Assembly (NCBI GenBank): GCA_023958095.1
Contig: JAMLGJ010000005.1
Coordinates: forward strand, 54,864 to 118,863
Length of the DNA: 64,000 bases
Direction: 5' to 3'
Origin: Microthrixaceae bacterium
Lineage (GTDB): Bacteria; Actinomycetota; Acidimicrobiia; Acidimicrobiales; Microtrichaceae
Each line of letters begins with the position of its first letter. The stretch's first letter is position 1. Positions 1-8,345 of the stretch are shown piece after piece. A model generated the notes under the pieces. It did no database searches and was not told the origin of the DNA. It saw only the letters and a list, made by a program, of their open reading frames with translations. Made by a program: the position numbers and the translations under genes.

Positions 1-409
1 CGCGCCGCAGTCCGCTCAGCCATGCACGCCTCGGGGCCAGTGCTGCATCGAGCTGTTCGACCTTGTGCTGCGAGCAGCAGAAGTCCTCCCGTCCCGTTCC
101 GGGCAGGTGACGCCATGGCGCCACGACGCGCATCCGCGGTTCGTAGCGCTCCGCGATAGCGAGCATCGTGTTGATCGTCTCGTCGAAGTGGAAGCCGGTG
201 TCGATGAACACGACCTCGATGCGGGGGTCCACCCCCAGCGCCACATCCACCAGCACCGCGTCCTGGCCCGAGCAGAGCAGGCAGAGATCCTCACCGAAGC
301 GTTCTACGGCCCACGCGACCGCTTCGGTGGCGCTGGCGGTCGGTGCGAGCAGGGCACGCGTGGCCGACCTCTCGAGGATTCCGACCCGTGACTCCGTGGG
401 TGTGCTCAT
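1..409 (-). CDS. cysH: Phosphoadenylyl/adenylyl-sulfate reductase, 5' part only
   Basis: This is the N-terminal 136 residues of a CysH-type reductase, which reduces (phospho)adenylyl sulfate to sulfite; the gene runs off the left edge. My translation of the minus strand shows FIDTGFHFDET, a Cys-Cys pair followed by HKVEQLDAAL, and WLSGLRR, all typical of CysH. The CC pair suggests the [4Fe-4S] adenylyl-sulfate type common in actinobacteria, but the C-terminal CxxC that would confirm it lies outside the window. The ATG at 409 overlaps the sulfite reductase stop as ATGA, so the two are translationally coupled. The pair forms the sulfate-to-sulfide branch of cysteine synthesis. The family is clear; the substrate (APS or PAPS) is not decided here. 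Confidence 0.88.
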   Translation of the reverse strand, partial: MSTPTESRVGILERSATRALLAPTASATEAVAWAVERFGEDLCLLCSGQDAVLVDVALGVDPRIEVVFIDTGFHFDETINTMLAIAERYEPRMRVVAPWRHLPGTGREDFCCSQHKVEQLDAALAPRRAWLSGLRR

Positions 410-2145
410 CGATCCGCCTTCCCGGCTCGGTTGCGTGCGAAGCTCGGCAGCGCGGCGCGCAGGACCGGTGCTCCGACACGGTCGGCCCAGTCGCCGAATC
501 CCTCGGCCCGTGCAGCACCGTCCCGGTAGAGGTCGAGCAGCACGGCGAGCACCTCGGCGAGCCGGGCGAAGGGGACGTTCTCGACGACGGGTTCGGCCAA
601 CCTGGTGCCGGCGGGGCTGCCCCCGACCCAGATGTCGTAGTTGCTCTTGGTGCGGGCGACGATTCCGAGCTCCGCCACGTAGGGCCGTGCACAACCATTC
701 GGGCAGCCGGTGATCCTGGTCTCGATCCGCAGGTCTCCGAGCTCGCGCTCCGCCAGCAGCGAGTCGATCGTGTCGAGGAGCTGGGGCAGCACCCGTTCCG
801 CCTCGCCGAGCGCCTGCCCACAGGTGGGCAGTGCGGGACAGGCCATCGTCGAGCGCTCGATCACCCGGAGCTGCTCGACCCGCGGCACTCCGTGTGCCCC
901 GAGGATGCTCTCGACGTCACGTCGTGCCGAACCGGGGATGCCACAGAGCAGAAGGTTGTCATGCGGTGTGATCCGAACCTCCTCGGCGTGCCTCTCCAGG
1001 ACTGCACGGATGGCACTGCGCCTCCGCCGCCCGGGGCGGTCGTCCAGGCGTCCCGAGGGCACCGGCAGTCCGAGGAACCACGTGTCACCGTCCTGGCGGT
1101 GCCACCCGAGATGGTCCCGGTGCGCTCCCCAGGGCGGCAGCTCGACCGGGTCCGCCAGGGCGTGCCCGACGCGGCGCTCGAGCTCCGCGCGCACCCATTC
1201 GACGCCCCGTTCCTCCACGACGTACTTGAGGCGCGCGTGGCTCCTGTCGGAACGGTCACCGAAGTCCCGGAACAGCGTCACGAGCGCCTCGGCCACCTCC
1301 CCGATGTCCTCCTCGGGCACCCACGCCAGGTGATCGCCCAGCCTCGGGAAGGTCGTGGGGTCCTTGTGGCTGCGACCGAGACCGCCCCCGACGATGAACA
1401 CCGCTCCGGGCGTGCCGTCCAGCCCTGCGATCGGCACGATCCCACAGTCCTGGCTGTACACGTCTATCGAGTTGTCGCCCGGCAGGGCCACGCCGAACTT
1501 GAACTTGCGGGGCAGGTAGGTGTCGCCGTAGACGGGTTCGGTGACCCCCGGATCCTCGGGTGCCGGGCCCGCGCTCACAGCATGCTCTCCGTCGAGCCAG
1601 AGGTCCCAGTAGGCCTCCGAACGGGGCCGGAAGCGGTTCGCCAGGGATCGTGCGAGGGAGTCGAGTTGGGCGAGGTCCCGGCCCGCATGGGGCGCCGAGG
1701 TGACCATGACGTTGCGAACCACGTCGCCGCAGGCCGCGTAGGTCGTCACCAGCCCGCGGTTCAACCTGTTGAGCAGCCGGTGGAGGTCGCCCTTGTGCAC
1801 GAAGTGGTACTGGACGCCCTGGCGGCTGGTGAGCCTCAGGCTCCCGTCGGCGACCTCGTCGCAGAGCCGGTCGATCGCGAGCCACTGTTCCCGGCGGAGT
1901 CTGCCGCCGGGAACCGAGCAACGGACCATGCAGGAGTACTCGAGGGGCTCTCCGGCACGGGTCAGCTCACGGCGCAGATCCCGGTCGTCCTGCTGGTAGA
2001 CCCCGTGGAACTTGAGCAGCGAGGCCGCCTCGGGGGAGAAGTGGCTGTCCTCACCCGCGGTCAGTTCTTCGCCTATCGCTCCCCTGAGGTTCGCGCTGGT
2101 GGCCTTCAGGGCCTCCGCAGGGCTGGCTTCGGCAGTGGTCGGCAT
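406..2145 (-). CDS. Sulfite reductase (ferredoxin-type hemoprotein)
   Basis: This 579-residue protein is a siroheme and [4Fe-4S] sulfite/nitrite reductase, predicted to reduce sulfite to sulfide with six electrons, probably from ferredoxin. The cluster ligands are visible as C436-x5-C442 and C481-x3-C485 (motif GCPNGCARPY). The N-terminal half-repeat has YSCMVRCSVPGG and LRLTSRQGVQYH. I chose the ATG at 2145 (MPTTAEAS) because the 17-codon longer reading at 2196 would place the start inside the putative promoter/operator. Coupling to cysH argues for sulfite rather than nitrite as substrate. Expression is probably controlled through the dyad at 2163-2193. Confidence 0.93.
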   Translation of the reverse strand: MPTTAEASPAEALKATSANLRGAIGEELTAGEDSHFSPEAASLLKFHGVYQQDDRDLRRELTRAGEPLEYSCMVRCSVPGGRLRREQWLAIDRLCDEVADGSLRLTSRQGVQYHFVHKGDLHRLLNRLNRGLVTTYAACGDVVRNVMVTSAPHAGRDLAQLDSLARSLANRFRPRSEAYWDLWLDGEHAVSAGPAPEDPGVTEPVYGDTYLPRKFKFGVALPGDNSIDVYSQDCGIVPIAGLDGTPGAVFIVGGGLGRSHKDPTTFPRLGDHLAWVPEEDIGEVAEALVTLFRDFGDRSDRSHARLKYVVEERGVEWVRAELERRVGHALADPVELPPWGAHRDHLGWHRQDGDTWFLGLPVPSGRLDDRPGRRRRSAIRAVLERHAEEVRITPHDNLLLCGIPGSARRDVESILGAHGVPRVEQLRVIERSTMACPALPTCGQALGEAERVLPQLLDTIDSLLAERELGDLRIETRITGCPNGCARPYVAELGIVARTKSNYDIWVGGSPAGTRLAEPVVENVPFARLAEVLAVLLDLYRDGAARAEGFGDWADRVGAPVLRAALPSFARNRAGKADR

Positions 2146-2162
2146 GGTCACTTCGCAATCCT

Positions 2163-2215
2163 GACTACGTTGGTCGGGATTGGCAGCGTAGTCCAAAGCT
2201 GACTAATCCAGTCAA
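2163..2215 (-). promoter_or_regulatory. Putative promoter and operator of the sulfite reductase-cysH operon
   Basis: On the minus strand TTGACT (2215-2210) and TACGCT (2190-2185) resemble -35 and -10 boxes, with a rather long 19-base spacer. A perfect inverted repeat, GACTACG (2163-2169) and CGTAGTC (2187-2193) separated by 17 bases, covers the -10 box. A second small dyad, GACT-N5-AGTC, lies at 2201-2213 over the -35 box. Such an arrangement fits a dimeric repressor, possibly sensing sulfur or cysteine status, but no regulator gene is adjacent. The dyads are seen; the function is inferred. Confidence 0.45.
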
Positions 2216-2311
2216 GATTATCGGGTATCGCCCGCCGGAAGCGGCTCCCCAGCTCCACGCCGCACCCGGGGTGAGTGGGCAGGCAGCGACCCCAACGTGT
2301 ACCAATGGTCC

Positions 2312-3220
2312 ATGGCCTATCGCTTCGAACACGGCGAACCGGTCGGACACGCTGCACGGCGCATCCTCGACGAGCAGGTGGTGGGCATCCTCGGGGCGCT
2401 CGAGAACCCCGGTGGCCCGGGGCTGGCCGAAGCGGTGCACGAGGCCCGTCGGCGCTCCAAGAAGGTCAGGGCCCTCGCCCGCATGTTCCGTACCCCCATG
2501 GGCGAGCAGTACGCCGCGGTGAACACCTGCTTCAGGGATGCAGCACGCAGGTTGGCAGCCCTGCGCGACGCCCAGGTGGCGGTGCAGACCTTCGACTCGC
2601 TGCTGGCCGCGCTGCCCCGTGGGCTCTCGGCCGACACGATGGCACCGGTGCGTGCCGAACTGGTGGTACGCCAGCAGCATGCCTCGCATGACACCGCGGA
2701 TGCATCAGCTGCGTTCGAGGAAGCGGCCGGTCTCGTGCGCAAAGGAGCGAAGCGGGCACGGCGGTGCTCCGTTCCCGACGGGTTCGGGGCCCTGGCGAGC
2801 GGGCTTGGCAGGACCTATGCGCGAACCGTGCAGGACTGGTACGCGTGCTGCGCCGATCCCAGCTCTGCGTCGTTCCACGAATGGCGCAAGCGGATCAAGT
2901 ACCACAGGTACCACGTCGACCTGCTGCGCCGGGTCGATCCCGACTTCGCCGAGGTGCGCCGCGATGCGCTGCACGAGCTGTCCGACCTGGTCGGGGAGGA
3001 ACACGACATCACGGTCCTGCTCCAGATGGTCCTCGACGAGCCGGACGCGTTCGGACCCGTGGCCGCACGGCGCCAGCTGATGCTGGTGGCCCAGCGACGG
3101 CGCGCCTTCCTGCGCACCGAGGCCATCGCCCTGGGAGCGAGGCTCACCGCGGAATCACCCGCCTCGCTCTGCGAGCGCTGGGAGACCGCCTGGACGGTGT
3201 GGCAGCTCGGACCCTCCTGA
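2312..3220 (+). CDS. CHAD domain protein
   Basis: The 302-residue product is a CHAD (conserved histidine alpha-helical domain) protein, a family that binds polyphosphate through basic helical faces. Visible hallmarks are EAVHEARRRSKKVRALARMFR near the N-terminus and FHEWRKRIKYHRYHVDLLR in the second half, the two repeats of the basic helical signature. Almost the whole length is the CHAD domain; no CYTH (triphosphatase) domain is fused or adjacent. The ATG at 2312 is preferred over a GTG at 2297 because MAYRFEHGE is the usual beginning of the fold. A role in polyphosphate granule association is known for the family and only inferred here. Confidence 0.85.
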   Translation: MAYRFEHGEPVGHAARRILDEQVVGILGALENPGGPGLAEAVHEARRRSKKVRALARMFRTPMGEQYAAVNTCFRDAARRLAALRDAQVAVQTFDSLLAALPRGLSADTMAPVRAELVVRQQHASHDTADASAAFEEAAGLVRKGAKRARRCSVPDGFGALASGLGRTYARTVQDWYACCADPSSASFHEWRKRIKYHRYHVDLLRRVDPDFAEVRRDALHELSDLVGEEHDITVLLQMVLDEPDAFGPVAARRQLMLVAQRRRAFLRTEAIALGARLTAESPASLCERWETAWTVWQLGPS

Positions 3221-3279
3221 GCCGGGTGCGCCCTGCAGGCCGTCGCCACAGCCGCTGAGACCCGCACCGGTCGCGCCGG

Positions 3280-3285
3280 TAGCGT
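3280..3285 (+). promoter_or_regulatory. -10 box TAGCGT, leaderless promoter of a tiny ORF
   Basis: TAGCGT is followed after six bases by ATG at 3292, the spacing expected for a leaderless transcript. The ATG opens the 19-codon ORF that abuts the Tat-exported subunit gene. Confidence 0.4.
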
Positions 3286-3291
3286 TGCGGG

Positions 3292-3351
3292 ATGCCCGGA
3301 TTCCCCCCACGCGAGCACGGACGTGCCGAGCCGTACCCCGTGGCGGGCTAG
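3292..3351 (+). CDS. Putative 19-residue leaderless upstream ORF
   Basis: Reading from the ATG at 3292 gives a 19-codon ORF (starting MPGFPPREHG) ending in TAG at 3349-3351. The last base of that stop is the first base of the GTG start of the next gene (TAGTG), a classical termination-reinitiation junction. With the -10 box six bases upstream, this looks like a leaderless cistron that delivers ribosomes to the gene behind it. The peptide has no recognisable function; it has no Trp, Leu or Cys run suggesting attenuation. It may be a chance ORF; ribosome profiling would decide. Confidence 0.35.
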   Translation: MPGFPPREHGRAEPYPVAG

Positions 3352-3770
3352 TGGTGGCCCTGTCCCGACGTGATGCCGTGCTCGCGGGCATCGGTGGAGC
3401 AGCAGCTCTGGCAGTGGCCGTCGTGGCCGTTGCGACGGACTTCGGGGGAACCGGAAGGCGCTCGGCCGCGGCCTCAGCGGTGTTCGGCCCGGCCGCAGGC
3501 TCCGCCAGGTCGATCGGTGAGGCCTACCGGGAGGCCGCGGAGTCGGATCCGGTGCTGTCCGACCCCGAGGGGGTACCAGAGGTCCTGGTGCCCCCGGGCA
3601 CCACGGACGGCCTCGCCTGGTTCGAGCAGGCCGACCCGGAGGTCCTGCGCCGGGGACTGCTCGATGCCGCAGGAGCGGACTTCGCCTCCGGGCGGATGCC
3701 CGAGACCGCGGGTTGGTTGCTCCCGGTGACCCTCCTGCAGGTGTGTGCCATGGCAGCAGGGGACAGCTGA
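3351..3770 (+). CDS. Tat-exported small subunit of a GMC-type dehydrogenase (gluconate 2-dehydrogenase subunit 3-like)
   Basis: The 139-residue protein begins with a short n-region, a twin-arginine stretch (LSRRDAVLAG, about residues 4-13) and a hydrophobic Ala/Val-rich segment to about residue 27, so it is probably exported by Tat. The rest, with LVPPGTTDGLAWFEQADPEV and a helical C-terminus, resembles the small subunits that accompany FAD-dependent sugar or alcohol dehydrogenases. It sits immediately before the GMC oxidoreductase and probably carries that cofactor-loaded partner across the membrane, as the small subunit of bacterial FAD-glucose dehydrogenase does. Two GTGs, 3351 and 3354, are both possible starts. 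Family assignment rests on context and size more than on strong motifs. Confidence 0.65.
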   Translation: MVALSRRDAVLAGIGGAAALAVAVVAVATDFGGTGRRSAAASAVFGPAAGSARSIGEAYREAAESDPVLSDPEGVPEVLVPPGTTDGLAWFEQADPEVLRRGLLDAAGADFASGRMPETAGWLLPVTLLQVCAMAAGDS

Positions 3771-3771
3771 G

Positions 3772-5238
3772 GTGTTCACCCAGGCCGACGACGTTCCGGG
3801 CGGATCAACCGTGGGGGCAGACGTGGTGGTCGCCGGCGCGGGAGCGGCCGGGATCACCCTCGCCCGCGAACTCGCTTCGAGCGGAGCGCGCGTCCTGCTG
3901 CTGGAGAGCGGTGGTCTGGACTACGACCAGGACACACAGGACCTCTACCAGGGCACGTCCACCGGGTCGCCCTATGCGGTCGCGGAGAGTCGCCTGCGGT
4001 ACTTCGGCGGCACCACCAATCACTGGGGCGGCTGGGTCCGCCCACTGGACCCGGTGGACTTCACGGGCCGTCCGTGGGTGCCGCACACGGGTTGGCCGAT
4101 CGACTACGGGGCCCTCGGGGACCACTACGGCCGTGCCCTGGAGCTGGCCACCGGCCTCGACGACGAGCCCTTCGAGTGGTCGCACTGGAGTGACACCCAC
4201 GAGGACGTCGAGGAGTTCGCACCCGGAAGCGGCGTCCGCAGCGCCGTGTTCAGGATCGCGCCGGTGCGTTTCGGCGAGGCCTACCGAGGCGAGCTCCGCG
4301 ACAGCACCGACATCCAGGTGCACCTGGGTGCGAACGTCGTGGAGGTTGCAACCGATGCCTCGGGGACGCGGGTGGAGGACCTGACGGTGCGCACGCTCGG
4401 TGGCAACCAGTACCGGGTGGGCGCGCCACGGTACGTGCTCGCGCTGGGTGGCATCGAGAACGCAAGGGTCATGCTCGCCTCCTCCGGATCCGTTCCCGGC
4501 GGTGTGGGAAACACCAGCGACCTCGTGGGCAGGTACTTCATGGACCACATCGAAGGCGATGTCGCCACGTTGGTGGCATCCACCGAGATCCCAAGCATCT
4601 ACCTGGGAGGGCGCTACGACCTGGCCCGTGCGATGCTCACCCTCGACGAGGATCTCATCGGGGACAACGAGTTGGCGGGTGTCGGATTCGTGGTGGAGCC
4701 CCTCGCGGATGCGAGCGAGGTCCCGGATGGCGGGATCCCGATCCGCAGCGTGGCCTCGGTGATGGAGGCCCTGTCGGGCGGGCGGCCCACCACCTGTGCC
4801 CTCGGCGTGAGAGCTGAGCCTGAGCCCAACCCGGAGAGCCGGGTCACCCTCGGTGACGACACCGATGCACTCGGCATGCCGCGGATCCGGCTCCACCGAC
4901 GCCTCACCGAGGGTGACCACCGCCGCCTGCGACGCTCGGTCGAGGTCATGGCATCGCAACTCGGCGCGGCCGGGGCCGGATGGACCCGCGTCGAGGAGAT
5001 CCTCGACGGGACCGACGAACCCCTGTTGTACGGCTGGCACCACATGGGCACCACGCGGATGGGCCGCGACTCCGCCGATTCGGTGGTGAACCCGGACTGC
5101 AGGGTGCACGAGGTCGAGAACCTCTGGATCGCAGGATCGAGCGTGTTCCCCTCGGCCGGCTACGCAAACCCCACGTTGACGATCGTGGCGCTCGCGCTGC
5201 GCCTGGGCGAGCACATCTCCGCCGCCGCAGCCCGGTAG
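3772..5238 (+). CDS. GMC family FAD-dependent oxidoreductase
   Basis: The 488-residue protein is a glucose-methanol-choline oxidoreductase. It shows the ADP-binding GAGAAG near residue 22 followed by the acidic LLLESGG, the flavin-proximal GGTTNHWGGWVRPLD, and the C-terminal active-site block HHMGTTRMG with NPTLTIVALALRLGEHI. It has no signal peptide, so it is either cytoplasmic or exported as a passenger of the Tat subunit encoded just upstream. The GTG at 3772 has AGGGGA about nine bases before it; the ATG at 3745 would add nine residues and overlap the previous gene. The substrate (sugar, polyol or alcohol) cannot be told from sequence. No cytochrome c subunit is nearby. Confidence 0.88.
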   Translation: MFTQADDVPGGSTVGADVVVAGAGAAGITLARELASSGARVLLLESGGLDYDQDTQDLYQGTSTGSPYAVAESRLRYFGGTTNHWGGWVRPLDPVDFTGRPWVPHTGWPIDYGALGDHYGRALELATGLDDEPFEWSHWSDTHEDVEEFAPGSGVRSAVFRIAPVRFGEAYRGELRDSTDIQVHLGANVVEVATDASGTRVEDLTVRTLGGNQYRVGAPRYVLALGGIENARVMLASSGSVPGGVGNTSDLVGRYFMDHIEGDVATLVASTEIPSIYLGGRYDLARAMLTLDEDLIGDNELAGVGFVVEPLADASEVPDGGIPIRSVASVMEALSGGRPTTCALGVRAEPEPNPESRVTLGDDTDALGMPRIRLHRRLTEGDHRRLRRSVEVMASQLGAAGAGWTRVEEILDGTDEPLLYGWHHMGTTRMGRDSADSVVNPDCRVHEVENLWIAGSSVFPSAGYANPTLTIVALALRLGEHISAAAAR

Positions 5239-5274
5239 CCGTCCGCTGCCAGAGGAACCCCGGGTGCACCCCGC

Positions 5275-5280
5275 TACCAT
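5275..5280 (+). promoter_or_regulatory. -10 box TACCAT, leaderless promoter
   Basis: TACCAT lies exactly six bases before the GTG at 5287 with no ribosome binding site between, implying a leaderless mRNA for the secreted glucosaminidase. Confidence 0.45.
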
Positions 5281-5286
5281 CGACGG

Positions 5287-6789
5287 GTGCGCGAGAGGCG
5301 ACCACGACCACCCGTAGGGCTCCGCTCCGCCTGCCTGGCTGCGCTCGGAGCGCTGCTGGCGGTCGCCGCCGTCCCAGGGGGCCAGGTGCTGGCACAGGAG
5401 CCCTCCGGCTCCACGACCACGGCTCCCACGACCACCACCACCTCCACCTCGGTGCCCGAGGACGGTTCCTCGGGTGCGGAACCCGGGGAGGGCGCCTCGC
5501 AGACCACCGTCCCCGACACCGCGCCCCAGGACGACTTCCGTGACCCCGCCGCCGAGCCCGAGCCGGTACCGCGGGAGTCGTTGGTGCCTCCACCGATCGA
5601 CCTCACCTCCCTCGAGGAGCTCCTGTCGACGAAGCGTGCCGAGGCGGTCGCCACCGCCACGGCCGCTGCGGATGCGGCGAACGCCGAAGCCCTCGCCAAC
5701 GTGGCGGACCTGCAGGCAGCACTCGATGACCTGACCGGCCGTGCCGAGTCGATCGAGCAGACGGTGAGACGGGCGCGCGCCGGGGAACGAGAAGCGGCTG
5801 CGGGACTCGAGAGGGCCAGGGACCGCCGTTCCGAGCTGGCCGTCGAGTCCTACACACTTGCACTCTCGGGCAGCAGCCCCACCCACGAGGCATCGGCCGA
5901 CCTCCTGGTCGACTCCGAGGCATTCGAGCGCTTCGTGCGGACCAGCGAGTACAGCGGGGCCGCCTGGGGCGCCCTGGAGCAGGGTGTCGGGCGGGCCGAG
6001 GCGGAGCTCGAGGACCGTTCGGCGACCACTGCCGAGGCGCTCGCCGAACAGCAACGGCTGGATCGTGAGATCGGCAGGACCCAGGCGACGCTCGATGCGG
6101 CGATCGCCGATGCCCACCGGATCGCGGCGGAGGGTGAGGAGATGATCTCCGTGGCCGCCGCGACCGGCGACGACCTGGCGGTGGACGGCCTGGGCCCGAC
6201 CATTCTGGGAGAGACCATCCTGAGCGCCGAGGACCTGGCGGCCTTCTCGGCCCGACGCAGCGGAACGGCACCCTCGGTCGACCTGTTGGAACTGGCCCAG
6301 CTGTTCGTGCTCGAGGGAACCGCCGAAGGGGTGCGCGCCGACATCGCCTGGGCCCAGTCGATCCTCGAGACGGGCAACTTCGGGTACCGCAACTCCATGG
6401 TGTCGACCTCCGACCACAACTACGCGGGAATCGGGGCCTGTGACAGCTGCTCGAGCGGGTTCCGCTACGACAGCCCCCAGATGGGCGTGCGGGCACAGAT
6501 GCAACTGCTGCACACCTACGCCGACGACAACCTCACCAGCGATGACCTGGCGTTCCCGCCGGCCGGACGCACTCCGGAACGCAGCAGCGTCCGGGGTTGC
6601 TGCGACACCTGGATGGAGCTGTCAGGGGTATGGGCGACCGGCCCCGGCTACGGAGTCAAGATCCTCACCATCTACAACGAGATGCTCGCCTTCGCCGCGC
6701 AGCGCCAACGCGACGCAAAGGCGCTCGAGGCACTCCTGGCGTCGCAACCACCGGTAGCACCGGAAACGGGTCAGTCCACGCCGAGGTAG
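5287..6789 (+). CDS. Secreted coiled-coil protein with glucosaminidase domain (peptidoglycan hydrolase)
   Basis: The 500-residue product has a Sec signal peptide (about residues 1-36, cleavage near VLAQ-EPS), a Thr/Ser/Pro-rich linker, a long Ala/Glu-rich coiled coil (about 105-290), and a C-terminal glucosaminidase-type lysozyme fold domain (about 335-480). In the latter, AWAQSILETGNFGY carries the expected catalytic Glu of ILETG, and NYAGIGACD and YDSPQMGVRAQMQLLHTYA match the family. Coiled coil plus hydrolase resembles cell-division amidase or endopeptidase regulators such as RipC, with a different catalytic domain. It likely cleaves beta-N-acetylglucosaminyl bonds in peptidoglycan. Its 3' end overlaps the convergent phosphodiesterase by 19 bases. 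Confidence 0.85.
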   Translation: MRERRPRPPVGLRSACLAALGALLAVAAVPGGQVLAQEPSGSTTTAPTTTTTSTSVPEDGSSGAEPGEGASQTTVPDTAPQDDFRDPAAEPEPVPRESLVPPPIDLTSLEELLSTKRAEAVATATAAADAANAEALANVADLQAALDDLTGRAESIEQTVRRARAGEREAAAGLERARDRRSELAVESYTLALSGSSPTHEASADLLVDSEAFERFVRTSEYSGAAWGALEQGVGRAEAELEDRSATTAEALAEQQRLDREIGRTQATLDAAIADAHRIAAEGEEMISVAAATGDDLAVDGLGPTILGETILSAEDLAAFSARRSGTAPSVDLLELAQLFVLEGTAEGVRADIAWAQSILETGNFGYRNSMVSTSDHNYAGIGACDSCSSGFRYDSPQMGVRAQMQLLHTYADDNLTSDDLAFPPAGRTPERSSVRGCCDTWMELSGVWATGPGYGVKILTIYNEMLAFAAQRQRDAKALEALLASQPPVAPETGQSTPR

Positions 6790-8267
6790 ATGAAGCCTCC
6801 TCCGACCTCGGAGTAGGGCACACCCAGGGATGCGAGTTCGGAGTCCCAGGTGCGGTCGAGGTCGGGGTCCGCCTGCTCCATCCCGTGGTCGGCGATCACC
6901 AGGAAGGCCGAGTCGTCGAACACACCGGCGCGCTCCACCGCCTCGAGCACATCACCGATGCGTGCGTCGGAATCCCGTACCGCGGCGCGGGCCCCTTCAC
7001 CGTGCGGACCGCTGTGGTGCCCCGCCTCGTCGGTCAACGCGAGGCTGCACCAGCTGAGGTCGGGCAGCCGGTCGCCGTGTGCCCCGTTCCAGCACTCCAG
7101 GAGGTGTGTTGTGCTCTGGTGGTCGACCCGCGAGATGAACCGGTAGAGATCGCCGAATGAAGCGTGCTCCGCCGAGAGGTGGTCCACGCTGTCGAGATCC
7201 GGCAGCGTGTCCTGGCGTCCGCTGCGCACGAGTTCGAACGAGGAGAAGTCCGCCCCGCGGTCGCAGTACTCGAAGGTGGCGGCGTTGAACGCACCGGGGC
7301 GGGAACGGTGAACCGCCTCGAAGATCGTCTCCACCCCCGCGGCGAGGTGCTGTGAGGCGGTGAACATCCCCCCGAGGGAGAGCAGGTCAACCGGTTCGGT
7401 GGCGCCCGGCTCGATCCAGTTGTTGTGCAGGATGCCGGAGTGGCCGGGGTGGGCTCCGGTGATCGCCGTGGTGTGGTTGGCCAGCGTGGCGGTCGGGAGC
7501 GAAGCGATGGATCCCCGGCCGAACATGGTGCCCGTACCGAGCAGACGGGCCATGTTCGGTGCCTCACCGGCGTCGATCACGTCGTTGAGGAGGTTCGCGT
7601 TGCATCCGTCGAGCAGGAACACCACGACGTGCCCGGCGGACTCGCCGGTGAGGATGTCCCACTCGGTGTCGCCGTCCTGTCGGGCCAGGAAGGCCCCGGG
7701 TCGGGGAGCACCGGTCGGCCCGGTGGCCGCAGGATTGGGATCCAGGCCCATGAGCGCGGCGATCGTGGGAGCGATGTTGACCACCCGTGTGGCGCGGTCC
7801 ACCACTCCCAGTTGCCGGACCCCTGCACCGGATGCGAGGAACGGGGCGCGTGCCTGCACGGTCCCCAGGGAACCGTGCTGGCCGAGGTAGCCGCCGGTGA
7901 AGTGGGCCGCGGTGTGCGTGACGAGCAGATCGGGGGCGTAGCGGGCGTCGAAGAACTGTGCGACCGAGTCGTACGCATGGGGATATGCGTTGGTGCTCCG
8001 GTGCGGGAACCGCATCGAGCGCTCGTGCGCATGGCCGAGGAAGCGGTCGGTAGCCTGGTCCCCGAGCGGGTTCCGCCCGCCCACCTCGAGCTCCTCGAAG
8101 ACCCATGCCCCGTCCGCGGCGCTCCGACTGAAGACCACCCAGCCGTCCTCGCTGCGCGCACGGTAGGTGTTCGGCCCGAGTGGCCTCAGGGTCACCTCGA
8201 CCAGTTCGCCGAGGGCCGAGTCGCTGAGCAGGTTCTCGAAGTCGTCAAGAGCTGGATCAACCGGCAT
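6771..8267 (-). CDS. Type I phosphodiesterase / nucleotide pyrophosphatase family protein
   Basis: This 498-residue alkaline-phosphatase superfamily enzyme shows the metal and nucleophile motifs of the NPP family: VVFLLDGCNANLL (metal Asp), SLPTATLANHTTAITG (the Thr is the expected nucleophile) followed by AHPGHSGI, LTDEAGHHSGPHG, and VIADHGMEQ. It probably hydrolyses phosphodiesters or phosphonate/sulfate-type esters of unknown identity. An N-terminal domain of about 200 residues precedes the catalytic core. No signal peptide is visible, so it is presumably cytoplasmic, which is less usual for the family. The ATG at 8267 is placed by the -10 box TACGCT six bases upstream; a longer reading to 8318 has no support. 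Confidence 0.85.
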   Translation of the reverse strand: MPVDPALDDFENLLSDSALGELVEVTLRPLGPNTYRARSEDGWVVFSRSAADGAWVFEELEVGGRNPLGDQATDRFLGHAHERSMRFPHRSTNAYPHAYDSVAQFFDARYAPDLLVTHTAAHFTGGYLGQHGSLGTVQARAPFLASGAGVRQLGVVDRATRVVNIAPTIAALMGLDPNPAATGPTGAPRPGAFLARQDGDTEWDILTGESAGHVVVFLLDGCNANLLNDVIDAGEAPNMARLLGTGTMFGRGSIASLPTATLANHTTAITGAHPGHSGILHNNWIEPGATEPVDLLSLGGMFTASQHLAAGVETIFEAVHRSRPGAFNAATFEYCDRGADFSSFELVRSGRQDTLPDLDSVDHLSAEHASFGDLYRFISRVDHQSTTHLLECWNGAHGDRLPDLSWCSLALTDEAGHHSGPHGEGARAAVRDSDARIGDVLEAVERAGVFDDSAFLVIADHGMEQADPDLDRTWDSELASLGVPYSEVGGGFIYLGVD

Positions 8268-8273
8268 CGCGAC

Positions 8274-8279
8274 AGCGTA
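8274..8279 (-). promoter_or_regulatory. -10 box TACGCT, leaderless promoter
   Basis: On the minus strand TACGCT is followed by GTCGCG and then the ATG at 8267, a six-base spacing that implies a leaderless transcript for the phosphodiesterase gene. Confidence 0.45.
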
Positions 8280-8345
8280 ACTGTGCGACCGACGCACGGG
8301 GCGCGGACGCAGGGCCACCTGTTCGCCGCGGCTCCGTGGAGCGGC

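Noticed and set aside
343..2202. A 619-codon plus-strand frame opposite sulfite reductase
   Set aside because: The minus strand has the siroheme and Fe-S cluster motifs; the plus frame is an antisense shadow.
3805..6513. A 902-codon open frame on the minus strand spanning the GMC oxidoreductase and glucosaminidase genes
   Set aside because: It crosses two well-supported plus-strand genes and has no motif or start context; GC-rich third positions keep such antisense frames open.
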